Assembly: GCF_003385455.1 (NCBI RefSeq)
Contig: NZ_QNUF01000008.1
Coordinates: 62,001 to 126,000, forward strand
Direction: 5' to 3'
Origin: Chryseobacterium rhizosphaerae
Lineage (GTDB): Bacteria > Bacteroidota > Bacteroidia > Flavobacteriales > Weeksellaceae
Length of the DNA: 64,000 nucleotides
Under the pieces are notes generated by a model, which saw nothing but the letters and a program-made list of their open reading frames with translations, searched no databases and had not been told where the DNA came from. Every line of letters starts with the position of its first letter. Position 1 is the first letter of the stretch. The position numbers and the translations under genes were made by a program. Below are positions 55,292 to 64,000 of this stretch, piece after piece.

Positions 55292-58200
55292 ATGAATTTA
55301 TCCTTTAAAACTCATCTAAAAAATACTTCTATTGTTCTAAGGACAGTATTATCCGCAGGAGCCCTTTACTCCTGTGCAACCTATAACGTACAAAAAGGCA
55401 AAAACTTATTTGAAGTAAAAGATTCTGATATAAAATCTGAAAACGATTTTAAGCTTTTCCTGATTGGTGACGCCGGAAACACAGATGAAGTTCAGGCACA
55501 GAAAACATTGAACTTACTGAAAGGCAAGCTGGATTCGGCAAACAGCAACTCTATGCTGATCTTTTTGGGTGATAATATCTACCCTAATGGAATGCCTAAA
55601 GAAACTGATAAAGACTATAATCTTGCCAAACAAAAACTCGAAAATCAGCTTTCTATCACCAAAAACTTCAAAGGAAAAACATTGGTGATTCCGGGAAACC
55701 ATGACTGGTACAGCGGTATGGATGGATTAAAAGCCCAGGAAGCTTTTGTAAAGAGTTATTTCAATGATAAAAAACCCTTTTTACCTAAAAGTGGCTGCCC
55801 TATTGATGATATCAACGTATCCAAGGATATTAAATTAATTGCTATTGATACGGAATGGGTTATTGCCAACTGGGATAACTACCCGGGAATTAATAAAAAC
55901 TGCAATATAAAAACCCGTGAAGATTTTTTCACAGAGTTTAAAGACCTGGTCATCAAAAATCAGGGCAAAAGAATTATTGTGGCCCTGCACCATCCCATTA
56001 TCAGCAGCGGAACTCATGCGGGATTCAGCTCTGCAAAATCTCATCTCTACCCTCTTAAAAGTAAAATCCCTGTTCCCATTGTGGCCAGCGCCATCAATAT
56101 ATTGAGAAGTTCATCGGGAGCAAGCCTTCAGGATATCAATAACCAGCATTATGCAGATCTTGCCAACCGGTTGAAAAGTATTGTTCAGGATAAAGAAAAT
56201 ATCATCTTTGTTTCCGGACATGATCACAATCTTCAATATCATGAAGATGGAAATCTAAGACAGATCATCAGTGGTGCGGGTTCCAAAATTGATCCATCCA
56301 CCATTGTTGAAAAAACAGATTTTTCTTATGGAGGAAATGGTTTTGCCGTTTTAAATATCAGAAATGACCAAAGTACCGATGTTGAATTCTTTTCAACAAA
56401 AGATACACAGCTTCAGAAGCTGACTCAGATCTCGGTCATTTCAAAACCGGATGTGTTTGTGAATAACTTTCCAAATTCTTTTCCGTCAACAATATCTTCC
56501 ACTATCTATCCACTCCAGCTTACCCAAAAAAGAAAATTCTACAGGTGGCTTTGGGGAGATCACTACAGAAGATATTATGGAATCCCTGTTGAAGCTCCTA
56601 CAGCCAATCTTTCGGAACTTAATGGTGGTTTTATCCCTTTCAGAGAAGGAGGAGGAAATCAATCAAACAGTTTAAGATTACAATCTTCAGACGGACAGGA
56701 ATTTGTAATGCGGGGTGTAAAAAAAAGCGCCATCCGTTTTCTCAACAATATGGCTTTTACCAAAAGTACATTTGGTGAGGAACTTACCGATACTTTTCCT
56801 GAAAAGTTTTTACTAGACTTTTATACCACCAATCACCCTTTCACTCCTTTTTCAGTTGGAAATATGGCGGATAAACTGGGGATTTTCCACAGCAATCCAA
56901 AATTGTATTATATTCCTAAGCAACAGGCTTTAGGAAGATACAACCAAAACTATGGAGATGAAATGTACATGATTGAGGAACGTTTTTCTTCAGATCCCAA
57001 AACCTTAGCCTCACTGGATAACGCAAAAGATATTGTATCAACTGATGATGTACTGAAAAACCTTATCAAAAACTATAAATATTCTGTTGATAAAGAATCC
57101 TATATGAGAGCCCGGATCTTTGATATGCTAATCGGGGATTGGGACCGCCATTCTGATCAATGGAAATGGGCTGAATATGAGAAAGGTGATAAAGTGATTT
57201 ATAAACCAATCCCTAAAGACAGGGATCAGGCTTTCAGTAAATATGATGGAGCTGCATTCAAACTTATTATGAATGTTCCGGCCATCCGCCATATGAAAAC
57301 ATTCACAGATGATATCAGTAGTGTAAAATGGCTAAGTATGGAGCCTTATCCAATGGATTTGGTATTTCTAAAAGGATCTACACAGGAAGAATGGGTAGCA
57401 CAGGCAAAATACATCCAGGAACATCTTACCGATTCCGATATTGATGAAGCGTTCAAAAATCTTCCCAAAGAAGTACAGGACGAAACCATTGCCGATATTC
57501 AGAAAAAACTGAAAATAAGAAAAACCAAATTACAGAATTACGCCTTTGACTATTATGATGTACTTCAGAAAAAAGTTCCACTGGCAGGAACCATAAATCC
57601 TGATAAATTCGTCATTACAAAGAATGGGAAGTCTGTACTTGTACAACAGTATAAATTAGGTAAAAACAAAGATAAAAATGAATTGGTTTTTGAAAAAACG
57701 TATGATGATTCAAAAACAAAAGAACTATGGATTTATGGGCTGGAAGATGACGACATTTATGAAGTAACAGGAACCGGAAATCCTAAGATGAATATCAGAT
57801 TGATTGGTGGATATAACCACGATGTATATAATGTGGCAGACGGAAGAAAAGTGAAAATCTATGATTTTAAATCACAGAAGAATACTTACAATGCCGGCAA
57901 TGCCACCAAGAATATTTCTGATGATTATGACCTCAACAGCTACAATTATAAACACCCGAAATACAATTCATTTGCCGGGTATCCTAACTTTGACTATAAC
58001 CCTGATGACGGGGTAATTGTTGGTGTTTTAGCTAATTATACCGTGAATAACTTTATTCGCGATCCCTACACCCAAAAACACAGTTTAAAAGCCAACTTCT
58101 ATACTGCTACGGCTGGGTTTAGCCTTACCTATAAAGGGATTTTCAAACAGGCAATTTCAGGATGGGATTTCAATATAGATGCTGCCTATACCACACCAAG

Positions 58201-59008
58201 GTTTTCTCAGAACTTCTTTGGCTTATCCAATGAAAGCCCATATGACAAAGAAAATACAGAAAGAGAATACAATAGAGCCAGAATTTCCAAATTCAATGTA
58301 GCTCCTTCAATCTCCAAGAAAAGCTGGATGAATCTTAATCATCAGATTCAGCTTACCTTTGAAGACAATAAAGTACAGGTAAAGGAAGGAAGATTCATCA
58401 ACCAATCTCCCGATGTAAGACCTGAAGTCTTCAGTAGCCAGCAGTTTGTAGGGGCCAATTATACATTCAGCTATAAAAATTCAGATAATATAGCCTTCCC
58501 TACCCTTGGAATGGAATTCATGCTTAATGCCGACTGGAAAGCAATCTTATCAAATTTTAACCGAAATTTCCTCACCCTGAAAGGTAAGCTGGCCATTGAC
58601 CACAGAATTGATAAAAAAGGAAATTTTGTTTTTGCCAATTCCAGTCATGCCATGTGGATTAATAATGATAGTTTTGAGTTTTATCAGGCTGCAACTATTG
58701 GTGGAAACAATGGAATGAGAGCATTCAGAAATGAAAGATTCTCCGGTAGATCATACTTTATCAATAATTCAGAGATCCGATGGGATTTTGGAAGAATCAG
58801 AAATAATATTATCCCTGCTAATCTGGGAATTTTGGTAGGCTACGATATCGGACGTGTATGGAATGATGGTGAATATTCAAGAAAATGGCACCAATCTGCA
58901 GGGGCAGGCGTTTGGCTAAGCCTTGCCGAAATGATCTCTGCAAGGTTAAATTATTTTTACGGTTCAGATGGCGGAAGGATTTCAGCAGGTATTGGAATGA
59001 AATTTTAA
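55292..59008 (+). CDS. Metallophosphoesterase fused to an outer-membrane barrel, 1238 residues
   Basis: After a signal with an SC lipobox-like site (LYSCATY, near residue 27) the N-terminal part (about 45-370) is a calcineurin-type metallophosphoesterase: FLIGDAGN, LGDNIYPNG, IPGNHDWYSG, VALHHPI, and VSGHDHNLQYH. The middle is unassigned and kinase-like in places (LIGDWDRHSDQWKW, KPIPKDRDQAF). The C-terminus (about 900-1238) is a BamA/TamA-like barrel with FRNERFSGRSYFINNSEIRW and a closing RISAGIGMKF. The enzyme would act on the outside or in the periplasm. Chryseobacterium genomes hold single copies to my memory. The stop faces the metalloprotease gene across a two-way terminator. Confidence 0.85.
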   Translation: MNLSFKTHLKNTSIVLRTVLSAGALYSCATYNVQKGKNLFEVKDSDIKSENDFKLFLIGDAGNTDEVQAQKTLNLLKGKLDSANSNSMLIFLGDNIYPNGMPKETDKDYNLAKQKLENQLSITKNFKGKTLVIPGNHDWYSGMDGLKAQEAFVKSYFNDKKPFLPKSGCPIDDINVSKDIKLIAIDTEWVIANWDNYPGINKNCNIKTREDFFTEFKDLVIKNQGKRIIVALHHPIISSGTHAGFSSAKSHLYPLKSKIPVPIVASAINILRSSSGASLQDINNQHYADLANRLKSIVQDKENIIFVSGHDHNLQYHEDGNLRQIISGAGSKIDPSTIVEKTDFSYGGNGFAVLNIRNDQSTDVEFFSTKDTQLQKLTQISVISKPDVFVNNFPNSFPSTISSTIYPLQLTQKRKFYRWLWGDHYRRYYGIPVEAPTANLSELNGGFIPFREGGGNQSNSLRLQSSDGQEFVMRGVKKSAIRFLNNMAFTKSTFGEELTDTFPEKFLLDFYTTNHPFTPFSVGNMADKLGIFHSNPKLYYIPKQQALGRYNQNYGDEMYMIEERFSSDPKTLASLDNAKDIVSTDDVLKNLIKNYKYSVDKESYMRARIFDMLIGDWDRHSDQWKWAEYEKGDKVIYKPIPKDRDQAFSKYDGAAFKLIMNVPAIRHMKTFTDDISSVKWLSMEPYPMDLVFLKGSTQEEWVAQAKYIQEHLTDSDIDEAFKNLPKEVQDETIADIQKKLKIRKTKLQNYAFDYYDVLQKKVPLAGTINPDKFVITKNGKSVLVQQYKLGKNKDKNELVFEKTYDDSKTKELWIYGLEDDDIYEVTGTGNPKMNIRLIGGYNHDVYNVADGRKVKIYDFKSQKNTYNAGNATKNISDDYDLNSYNYKHPKYNSFAGYPNFDYNPDDGVIVGVLANYTVNNFIRDPYTQKHSLKANFYTATAGFSLTYKGIFKQAISGWDFNIDAAYTTPRFSQNFFGLSNESPYDKENTEREYNRARISKFNVAPSISKKSWMNLNHQIQLTFEDNKVQVKEGRFINQSPDVRPEVFSSQQFVGANYTFSYKNSDNIAFPTLGMEFMLNADWKAILSNFNRNFLTLKGKLAIDHRIDKKGNFVFANSSHAMWINNDSFEFYQAATIGGNNGMRAFRNERFSGRSYFINNSEIRWDFGRIRNNIIPANLGILVGYDIGRVWNDGEYSRKWHQSAGAGVWLSLAEMISARLNYFYGSDGGRISAGIGMKF

Positions 59009-59026
59009 ATGAATAAATAACGAAAT

Positions 59027-59058
59027 AAAAAAACTCAGGTTGCCCTGAGTTTTTTTAT
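59027..59058. terminator. Bidirectional terminator between convergent genes
   Basis: Stem ACTCAGG/CCTGAGT (59033-59039 with 59044-59050) flanked by A on the left and T on the right, serving both the barrel fusion (+) and the metalloprotease (-). Confidence 0.88.
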
Positions 59059-59075
59059 TTATAAATATGTTTGTA

Positions 59076-61103
59076 TTATTTCTTGATGAATTTAATACTT
59101 TCAGAAATTTTACGATCCTGTATTGTAATAACATAAGTACCTTTCACTAAGTCAGCTACACGTATCTGACTATTCTCAATTTTACCTTTCTTTACAAGCT
59201 GTCCTACAGCATTATGAATTTCAAATTGTGCTTCTCCAGAAACAGATGAGATATTAAGTATATCATTAACCGGATTAGGATATATTCCAAAATTATTTTT
59301 CGTATCCGTTTCCTTAGTTCCCAATGTCTCTCTTGTTGTGAATGTTTTAGTTTCATAAACAAACTCACCATCTTTATGGAATACTACCTGTCCTGAACCT
59401 GTAGATAAATCTACATAACCATTTGTTAAGCCATCCCCAAAATCATCAGAAATAGTAAATGCATAACAATCTTGAGGAAGAGTCCATGTTTGTGTAAGGA
59501 GTGTTGGACTTGGCTGCCCCGGTTGTGTGTTAGAGTAGTTTCCGGACTTAACAATCTGGCCGGCACTGTTTCTCAGGTTCCATCTTGTCTCATTTCCATA
59601 TCGGTCTCTCAGTAATTTAAAAGTAAATGTAGTAGTACCAAAATATTCAGGTGCTATAGGTTTCACATAATTACCGTTGGAAGTATTATTTGTACTTCTT
59701 TCATCCGTTGTTCCGTTGACTGAGGTGATAGCTAATGAAACAGGAGAAGAAGGCACAGCTCCATCAACAGGAATATTGATAACGCTTGATTTATCCTGAG
59801 CTAAATTACCTGTCCAGTTATAATTTTGGGCAGTACCACCATTAAATGAATAGGAGATAACAGCTGATGTCAAATTACTTGTACCTCTGTTATTAAGAAC
59901 AAGACGCACTACTCCGTCCCCACAATTAACCACACCAATTGAACAGCCTCCATCAAATTTAATCTCAGCATCATTAGCAAATAAAGGAATAGGCTGATCT
60001 GCATTAGACGTCTTCAGCTCTACCCTTCTTGGAGAGTTGTCCATTACTGTTCTGATTCTTGTTTTCTGATCATTCGTATAAATGTTCATACAGGTATCAT
60101 TTGTATAATCCATATAATTCTGAACCATTTCATAGACTGATGTATTATCACAGCTAGCTATTGTAGCATTACATGTATAATTTGCGGTATGTGCTGTTGG
60201 AGTATCTGCGCAATAGTCATTTCCACAGTTAGCATCTCCCCAGATATGTCTTAATCCTACAAAGTGTCCTACCTCATGAGTCATTGTCCTTCCTCTATCA
60301 TAACCTGCCTGCATAAGAAATGTTCCATCATTATAATCCATACTTCCAAAAGTAGAGAACCCCGCAACAACACCATCTGTATTGGCTAGTCCACCATTAG
60401 CCTGAAGTCCCTGAAGTCCGGAATTAGATGGAAATTGAGCAAACCCCAGCAAGCCGCTGTCTGCAAAATTCACACTCCACATATTCATATATTTTGTAGG
60501 ATCCCAGATTGTTCTGGGCTTTACGGTACTATTAATAAAGTTTTCATAACCATCTGCAGGGGATCCGTTTGCCCAGAATTCCCGGCAAAGATTTACTCTA
60601 TCAATACCATTCGTAGGATTTCCGTTAGGGTCCACCTTTGCAAGTACAAATTGTATTTCAGTATCTGCTCCTACAAGGCTGGCATTAAATCCCGGAGTTC
60701 CCGTCATTCGTCTAAAGTCGTTATTCATTACTGTAATCTGCGACAGAACCTGGCTATCTGTAATATTGGGAGCAGTTCCTATATCCTGACCGTTGTGAAT
60801 AACATGCACCACTACCGGGATGGTAATGACATTTCCGTTCTGGGATCTATTCAATTTATTCTTTTCTATCAGAGGAGCCAGCCATTCTTCAAATTGTTCC
60901 GTTGTGAACCTTTCAGGAAACTGCTTCCTCAGACCTTCTTCATACGCAACAGTTCCACATCTTTCAATTCCCCGAGGATCCCTGTTCACCTCTGCAGATC
61001 GTTTTGAAAATTTTGAACCTTCTTTATTTTGAGCATTGGTAAATACAGCTCCGGAAAATAATAGGGGTATCAAAAAAAAATTCGAAATAGTAGTTTTTCT
61101 CAT
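59076..61103 (-). CDS. Secreted M43-type zinc metalloprotease with T9SS sorting domain
   Basis: The 675-residue protein has a signal peptide (residues 1-24, ...SGAVFTNAQ), then a pappalysin-type catalytic domain with TMTHEVGHFVGLRHIWGD (HExxHxxGxxH) and a Met-turn NYMDYTNDTCM further on. A region with beta sandwich features (about 370-590) follows, including FTFKLLRDRYGNETRWNLR. The C-terminus (about 605-675) is a type IX sorting domain beginning NFGIYPNPV. It is exported to the surface, likely to digest proteins. A promoter (61123-61152) is visible upstream. Confidence 0.93.
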   Translation of the reverse strand: MRKTTISNFFLIPLLFSGAVFTNAQNKEGSKFSKRSAEVNRDPRGIERCGTVAYEEGLRKQFPERFTTEQFEEWLAPLIEKNKLNRSQNGNVITIPVVVHVIHNGQDIGTAPNITDSQVLSQITVMNNDFRRMTGTPGFNASLVGADTEIQFVLAKVDPNGNPTNGIDRVNLCREFWANGSPADGYENFINSTVKPRTIWDPTKYMNMWSVNFADSGLLGFAQFPSNSGLQGLQANGGLANTDGVVAGFSTFGSMDYNDGTFLMQAGYDRGRTMTHEVGHFVGLRHIWGDANCGNDYCADTPTAHTANYTCNATIASCDNTSVYEMVQNYMDYTNDTCMNIYTNDQKTRIRTVMDNSPRRVELKTSNADQPIPLFANDAEIKFDGGCSIGVVNCGDGVVRLVLNNRGTSNLTSAVISYSFNGGTAQNYNWTGNLAQDKSSVINIPVDGAVPSSPVSLAITSVNGTTDERSTNNTSNGNYVKPIAPEYFGTTTFTFKLLRDRYGNETRWNLRNSAGQIVKSGNYSNTQPGQPSPTLLTQTWTLPQDCYAFTISDDFGDGLTNGYVDLSTGSGQVVFHKDGEFVYETKTFTTRETLGTKETDTKNNFGIYPNPVNDILNISSVSGEAQFEIHNAVGQLVKKGKIENSQIRVADLVKGTYVITIQDRKISESIKFIKK

Positions 61104-61122
61104 GTTCTTTTTTATATTTTAG

Positions 61123-61152
61123 CAAATATATAAACAAAAATAAAAAATCAAG
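61123..61152 (-). promoter_or_regulatory. Promoter of the M43 metalloprotease gene
   Basis: On the minus strand CTTG (61152-61149), an 18-nt spacer and TATATTTG (61130-61123) approximate TTTG-N19-TAnnTTTG, about 20 nt before the ATG. Confidence 0.6.
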
Positions 61153-61195
61153 CAACAATAGTCAGTAAAAACACTAATTACATAAAAATAATTCA

Positions 61196-61675
61196 ATGAA
61201 AAAGCATTTTATATTAATTAATTTTATATTAATATTTTCAATTATAAGTTGTATTAATCAAAATAAAAGTGAAAACAACGGAAAAAATTTAACCATAAAT
61301 ACAAAACAAGGGAAAATTGAAAAAGTGCAATTAATCGAACAAACAAGAGGAGTTAATAATAGTGTGACTTTCACAGCTACCTCTAAAGCCTACACCTCCA
61401 ATAATGCAGACCCAACCAATTCTTCTATCTCTCCTTCTGAATGGGAAAGCATTTCCAAACAGGCAGAAGCACTTGATTTATCTGCTATATCCAAACTCCA
61501 ATCCCCCACAACAGGAAGATATTCTGATAGCGCTTTGGCTGCTACCATTATTATTACTTCGGGCGGGACAACATATACCTCTGCAACTTTTGACTCAGGT
61601 CATCCGCCTAAAGAATTGGAAGCTTTGTATAATGAAATTCAAAAACCTACAAGAATTCTAAAAAAGAAACCTTAA
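61196..61675 (+). CDS. Lipoprotein, 159 residues
   Basis: A lipoprotein signal (MKKHFILINFILIFSIISC, lipobox IISC) is followed by a short charged linker and a soluble domain with VNNSVTFTATSKAYTSNN and SALAATIIITSGGTTYTSAT, a beta-rich pattern. It is not recognised as a known enzyme. It is divergent from the metalloprotease, with about 90 nt between starts, and is followed by a terminator it shares with the SdiA-regulated-like gene. Confidence 0.7.
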   Translation: MKKHFILINFILIFSIISCINQNKSENNGKNLTINTKQGKIEKVQLIEQTRGVNNSVTFTATSKAYTSNNADPTNSSISPSEWESISKQAEALDLSAISKLQSPTTGRYSDSALAATIIITSGGTTYTSATFDSGHPPKELEALYNEIQKPTRILKKKP

Positions 61676-61688
61676 ATAAATCAACAAA

Positions 61689-61716
61689 AAAACCACAGAT
61701 ATTTTCTGTGGTTTTC
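61689..61716. terminator. Bidirectional terminator
   Basis: A 10-bp stem AAACCACAGA/TCTGTGGTTT (61690-61699 with 61705-61714) with A run on the left and T on the right, between the convergent lipoprotein and SdiA-regulated-like genes. Confidence 0.88.
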
Positions 61717-61738
61717 TATTTATAAAATATTGATGCAT

Positions 61739-62611
61739 TTAAAAAGCAAGCTGGTATACATTTCCTCCTTCGGTCTTAGCCCTTTCATCAGCAATTATTA
61801 GTGTTTTGTCATTAAGGAAAACAATGGCTTCTTTCTGCGAATTGTGATCTAATGGTATTTTCTGAACTTTGGCAGGACTGAAATCCTCTGCTGTAAACCC
61901 GGTAAGAACATGAATATTTTTATGAGTCAGCAGTACAATTTTATCTTTGGTACTGTTAATTGTTGCAGAAGTAATAGCAGCATCATTATAACCTCCATCA
62001 AGTTTTAATCTTCCGATTAATTTCGCTTCAAAGTCCCCTTCTTTATTAGGAACTTTAAAAACAAGGAAAGTTCCATCAAAACCCTTGCTTCTATTTTTAG
62101 TAAAAAGATAGAAATTACCATCCATTTCTACAAAAGCCTCGCAGTCATATAATAGGTTTGATTTTTTGGGAGGAAATTCTGTCTGTCCCTCATAATGAAA
62201 TTTTGTCGTCTGAATCACTTTGGTTGTTGTCTGAGTGATATCTTTCAGATCGGTTTTCAAAATAGCAAGATCCTGCCTGCTATTATCATTGTTACCGAAA
62301 TCTCCGATATAAATATTTCCCTGTGCATCTGAGATAATATCTTCCCAATCTGTATTTTCAGCATTTTCAACCGGAATACGGGCCATCAACTCTCCTTTAT
62401 CATTAAGTCCGTATACAGCATTTTTATTTCCGCTGTCTTCTATGACCCAGGCAGTTTTTTTATCCTGAGACAATGTAATCCCGGAAACTTCCTTTAACTT
62501 TTTAGGTAAGGTATACTGTACTTTCAATTTATCATCATTAGTGGGTTGATTCTGCGCCTTAGGATTGCAGCTCAGTAAAAGTGAAATAGGTAAAATAAGA
62601 AATCTCAACAT
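61739..62611 (-). CDS. SdiA-regulated-like lipoprotein (beta-propeller type)
   Basis: I chose the ATG at 62611 (MLRFLILPISLLLSC), giving a lipoprotein signal; a longer frame would overlap mazG. The 290-residue product contains a propeller-like repeat pattern: KEVSGITLSQDKKTAWVIED, NTDWEDIISDAQGNIYIGDFGNN and YDCEAFVEMDGNFYLFTKNR, typical of SdiA-regulated or esterase-like propellers. It probably sits in the cell envelope. Function is not known. It follows mazG on the same strand. Confidence 0.75.
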   Translation of the reverse strand: MLRFLILPISLLLSCNPKAQNQPTNDDKLKVQYTLPKKLKEVSGITLSQDKKTAWVIEDSGNKNAVYGLNDKGELMARIPVENAENTDWEDIISDAQGNIYIGDFGNNDNSRQDLAILKTDLKDITQTTTKVIQTTKFHYEGQTEFPPKKSNLLYDCEAFVEMDGNFYLFTKNRSKGFDGTFLVFKVPNKEGDFEAKLIGRLKLDGGYNDAAITSATINSTKDKIVLLTHKNIHVLTGFTAEDFSPAKVQKIPLDHNSQKEAIVFLNDKTLIIADERAKTEGGNVYQLAF

Positions 62612-62670
62612 GTTGTATTTTTTTAAAATTGTAATAAAAATAAGAAGCATTAATTGTTCCAAATATGACT

Positions 62671-63438
62671 TTATGAAAGAAGCTTTGCTTTTTCCCAAAG
62701 AACATCCATTTCTTCAAGAGACATATCGGCAAGTTTTAAATCCTGCTCATTAGCCAGTACTTCCATCTTTTGAAATCTTGAAATAAATTTCAGATTTGTT
62801 CTTTCCAATGCAGAATCAGGATTAATACCTGAAATCCTTGCATAGTTGATCAATGAGAAAAACACATCTCCCAGCTCCTGTTCTTTTTTATCAGGATCCG
62901 TTTCCTCATGAAACTCCTGAATTTCTTCATCCACCTTTGCCCAAGCATCTTCCGCATCATGAAATTCAAAACCAATCCCTTTTACCTTATCCTGGATTCT
63001 GTAGGCTTTTACCATACTTGGAAGACTTTTCGGAACTCCTCCAAGGATAGATGTATTACCCTCCTTTAATTTTAATTTCTCCCAGTTCTGTTTTACCTCT
63101 TCTTCATCTTTTACTTCAGTATCCCCGTAAATATGAGGATGACGGAAAATCAATTTTTCATTAAGAGAATTGATCACATCTGCGACATCAAAACTTCCCT
63201 TCTCAGATCCTATTTTAGAATAGAAAACAAGATGAAGCAATACATCTCCCAATTCTTTCTTTATTTCCTGTAAATCTTCCTGAAGTATTGCATCTGAAAG
63301 TTCGTAAGTCTCTTCAAGAGTCAGATGACGAAGCGACTGTAAGGTCTGCTTTTGATCCCACGGGCACTTTTCACGCAGATCATCCATAATATCCAGTAGT
63401 CTTCCGAAAGCTTCCAGCTTTTCCTGTTTTGTATTCAT
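62671..63438 (-). CDS. mazG: Nucleoside triphosphate pyrophosphohydrolase
   Basis: The 255-residue protein has two MazG domains: the first with LREKCPWDQKQTLQSLRHL, TLEETYEL and KKELGDVLLHLVFY; the second with EQELGDVFFSLINYAR. The ExxE and ELGDV metal sites are present in both. MazG hydrolyses NTPs and dNTPs to NMPs and is linked to removal of damaged nucleotides and to ppGpp levels. I chose the ATG at 63438 (MNTKQEK) because homologs start near TKQEKLEAF. Confidence 0.95.
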   Translation of the reverse strand: MNTKQEKLEAFGRLLDIMDDLREKCPWDQKQTLQSLRHLTLEETYELSDAILQEDLQEIKKELGDVLLHLVFYSKIGSEKGSFDVADVINSLNEKLIFRHPHIYGDTEVKDEEEVKQNWEKLKLKEGNTSILGGVPKSLPSMVKAYRIQDKVKGIGFEFHDAEDAWAKVDEEIQEFHEETDPDKKEQELGDVFFSLINYARISGINPDSALERTNLKFISRFQKMEVLANEQDLKLADMSLEEMDVLWEKAKLLS

Positions 63439-63741
63439 AAGTAATGGGAAATTCAAACTTATACAAATGTAAGGGTTATTTTGACTTTAGTGCAAGCCTT
63501 GGAGTTGAAAGTTAAGGGTTGAAAGTATGAAGCAGAGGAATTGTGAATGGTCAATCCGCTACACTTGTTAATTTTTAGAGATAGCAACTATTCACTTGCT
63601 AAGCAGAATTCTCTCCTGGCTTAAAGTTGTATCCAAAACATACAATATCTGAAGTCTGGCATCTTGATTTTCCTCCACAAAAGAAAAAACCTTGTCAAGA
63701 AAATTCTCAACAAGGTTGTATTGTAAAATCCGGTGATTGGA
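63439..63741. other. Intergenic stretch upstream of mazG
   Basis: No gene is seen. It holds a short GTTGAAAGTTAAGGGTTGAAAG repeat at about 63504-63525 (two imperfect copies), of the same style as the nuo spacers, and the terminator of the next gene. Confidence 0.4.
63683..63717 (-). terminator. Terminator of the right-end gene
   Basis: AACCTTGT (63688-63695) pairs with ACAAGGTT (63710-63717); six A lie at the left on the plus strand, giving a U-tract for leftward transcription. Confidence 0.7.
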
Positions 63742-64000
63742 TTATCCTTTTTTAGTGTGTGTACTTTTCGGAGCTGATTTTGCAGCTGAAGTAGCTTTCA
63801 CTTTTGGAGCAGCAGGTTTTTCTGCTTTAGGAGCAGCTTTTTTAGTTTCCTTTTCAATGCTCACTTCTTCTGCAGGCTCACCTTCCAAAGTTTCAGGCTC
63901 TGCTTTTACAAAGCTTTCAGGAGTGATATACCCTGCTTTGTGAAGAATATTGTACCACTGAGCCAATTTCTTGATGTCAGATGCGTATACTCTTTCTGTA
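63742..64000 (-). CDS. C-terminal part of an unrecognised protein (cut by window end)
   Basis: The frame is open to the window's right edge; 85 codons are visible. The part nearest the edge is folded-looking (VYASDIKKLAQWYNILHKAG), followed by a tail of about 50 residues rich in Ala, Lys and Pro (AAPKAEKPAAPKVKATSAAK), a disordered charged end as in nucleic-acid- or ribosome-binding proteins. I do not name the family. The visible TTG at 63966 need not be the start, since upstream codons are open. Confidence 0.6.
   Translation of the reverse strand, partial: TERVYASDIKKLAQWYNILHKAGYITPESFVKAEPETLEGEPAEEVSIEKETKKAAPKAEKPAAPKVKATSAAKSAPKSTHTKKG

Noticed and set aside
60435..61007. 190-residue open frame on the plus strand
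   Set aside because: It is antisense to the M43 metalloprotease, which has intact domains and signal.

Overview
The window looks like a chromosomal segment of a Chryseobacterium-like member of the Flavobacteriia (Bacteroidota). Supporting signs are Bacteroidota-type promoters (TAnnTTTG, one with TTTG exactly 19 nt upstream), secreted proteins with type IX secretion C-terminal sorting domains, DUF4280 PAAR-like spike proteins, a short NuoG, many small lipoproteins with an SC lipobox, and a 54-residue GG-leader bacteriocin-like peptide of the kind common in that genus. DNA is AT-rich throughout. No gene is placed at species level.

Region 1 (1-17,500) is accessory DNA, almost all on the minus strand. 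It holds a type I restriction-modification operon in which an ABC-type ATPase and an HNH nuclease (a Septu/PtuAB-like pair) sit between hsdS and hsdM, all four genes overlapping. Next come an unknown gene, a small replicon remnant (Rep-like protein plus HTH), and a type VI secretion cassette: a VgrG fused to a zinc metallopeptidase, a lipoprotein and a PAAR-like protein. A TM2 membrane protein with a secreted partner, a 120-nt inverted repeat, a tyrosine recombinase and a GmrSD-like DUF262/HNH restriction enzyme follow. The region ends at a tRNA with a CAU anticodon (17,556-17,629), a likely integration boundary.

Region 2 (17,690-28,640) is core metabolism and housekeeping: methylmalonyl-CoA epimerase, rbfA, a LolC/E-type permease, a T9SS-exported endonuclease, aroE, a DUF349 protein, ribD, the bacteriocin-like peptide, a YigZ-family protein, a membrane zinc peptidase, a GNAT protein and a 58-residue membrane peptide.

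Region 3 (28,729-43,242) is a complete 14-subunit complex I operon, nuoABCDEFGHIJKLMN, with an outer-membrane-type gene between nuoF and nuoG. Its tight gene junctions alternate with spacers of 41-151 nt made of degenerate short repeats.

Region 4 (43,333-51,102) is a second type VI-like effector cassette: a LysM-like protein, a PAAR-like protein, a 1019-residue effector with a polyglutamine linker, a GH19 muramidase/chitinase-like domain and an M23 endopeptidase domain, then a row of small lipoproteins that may be immunity proteins. One of these carries an in-frame stop. No VgrG, Hcp, sheath or baseplate genes lie nearby.

Region 5 (51,129-64,000) contains a GAF-domain protein, an orphan Pycsar-type HD/TM effector, a metallophosphoesterase/beta-barrel fusion, a T9SS-exported M43 metalloprotease, lipoproteins, mazG and a gene cut by the window end.
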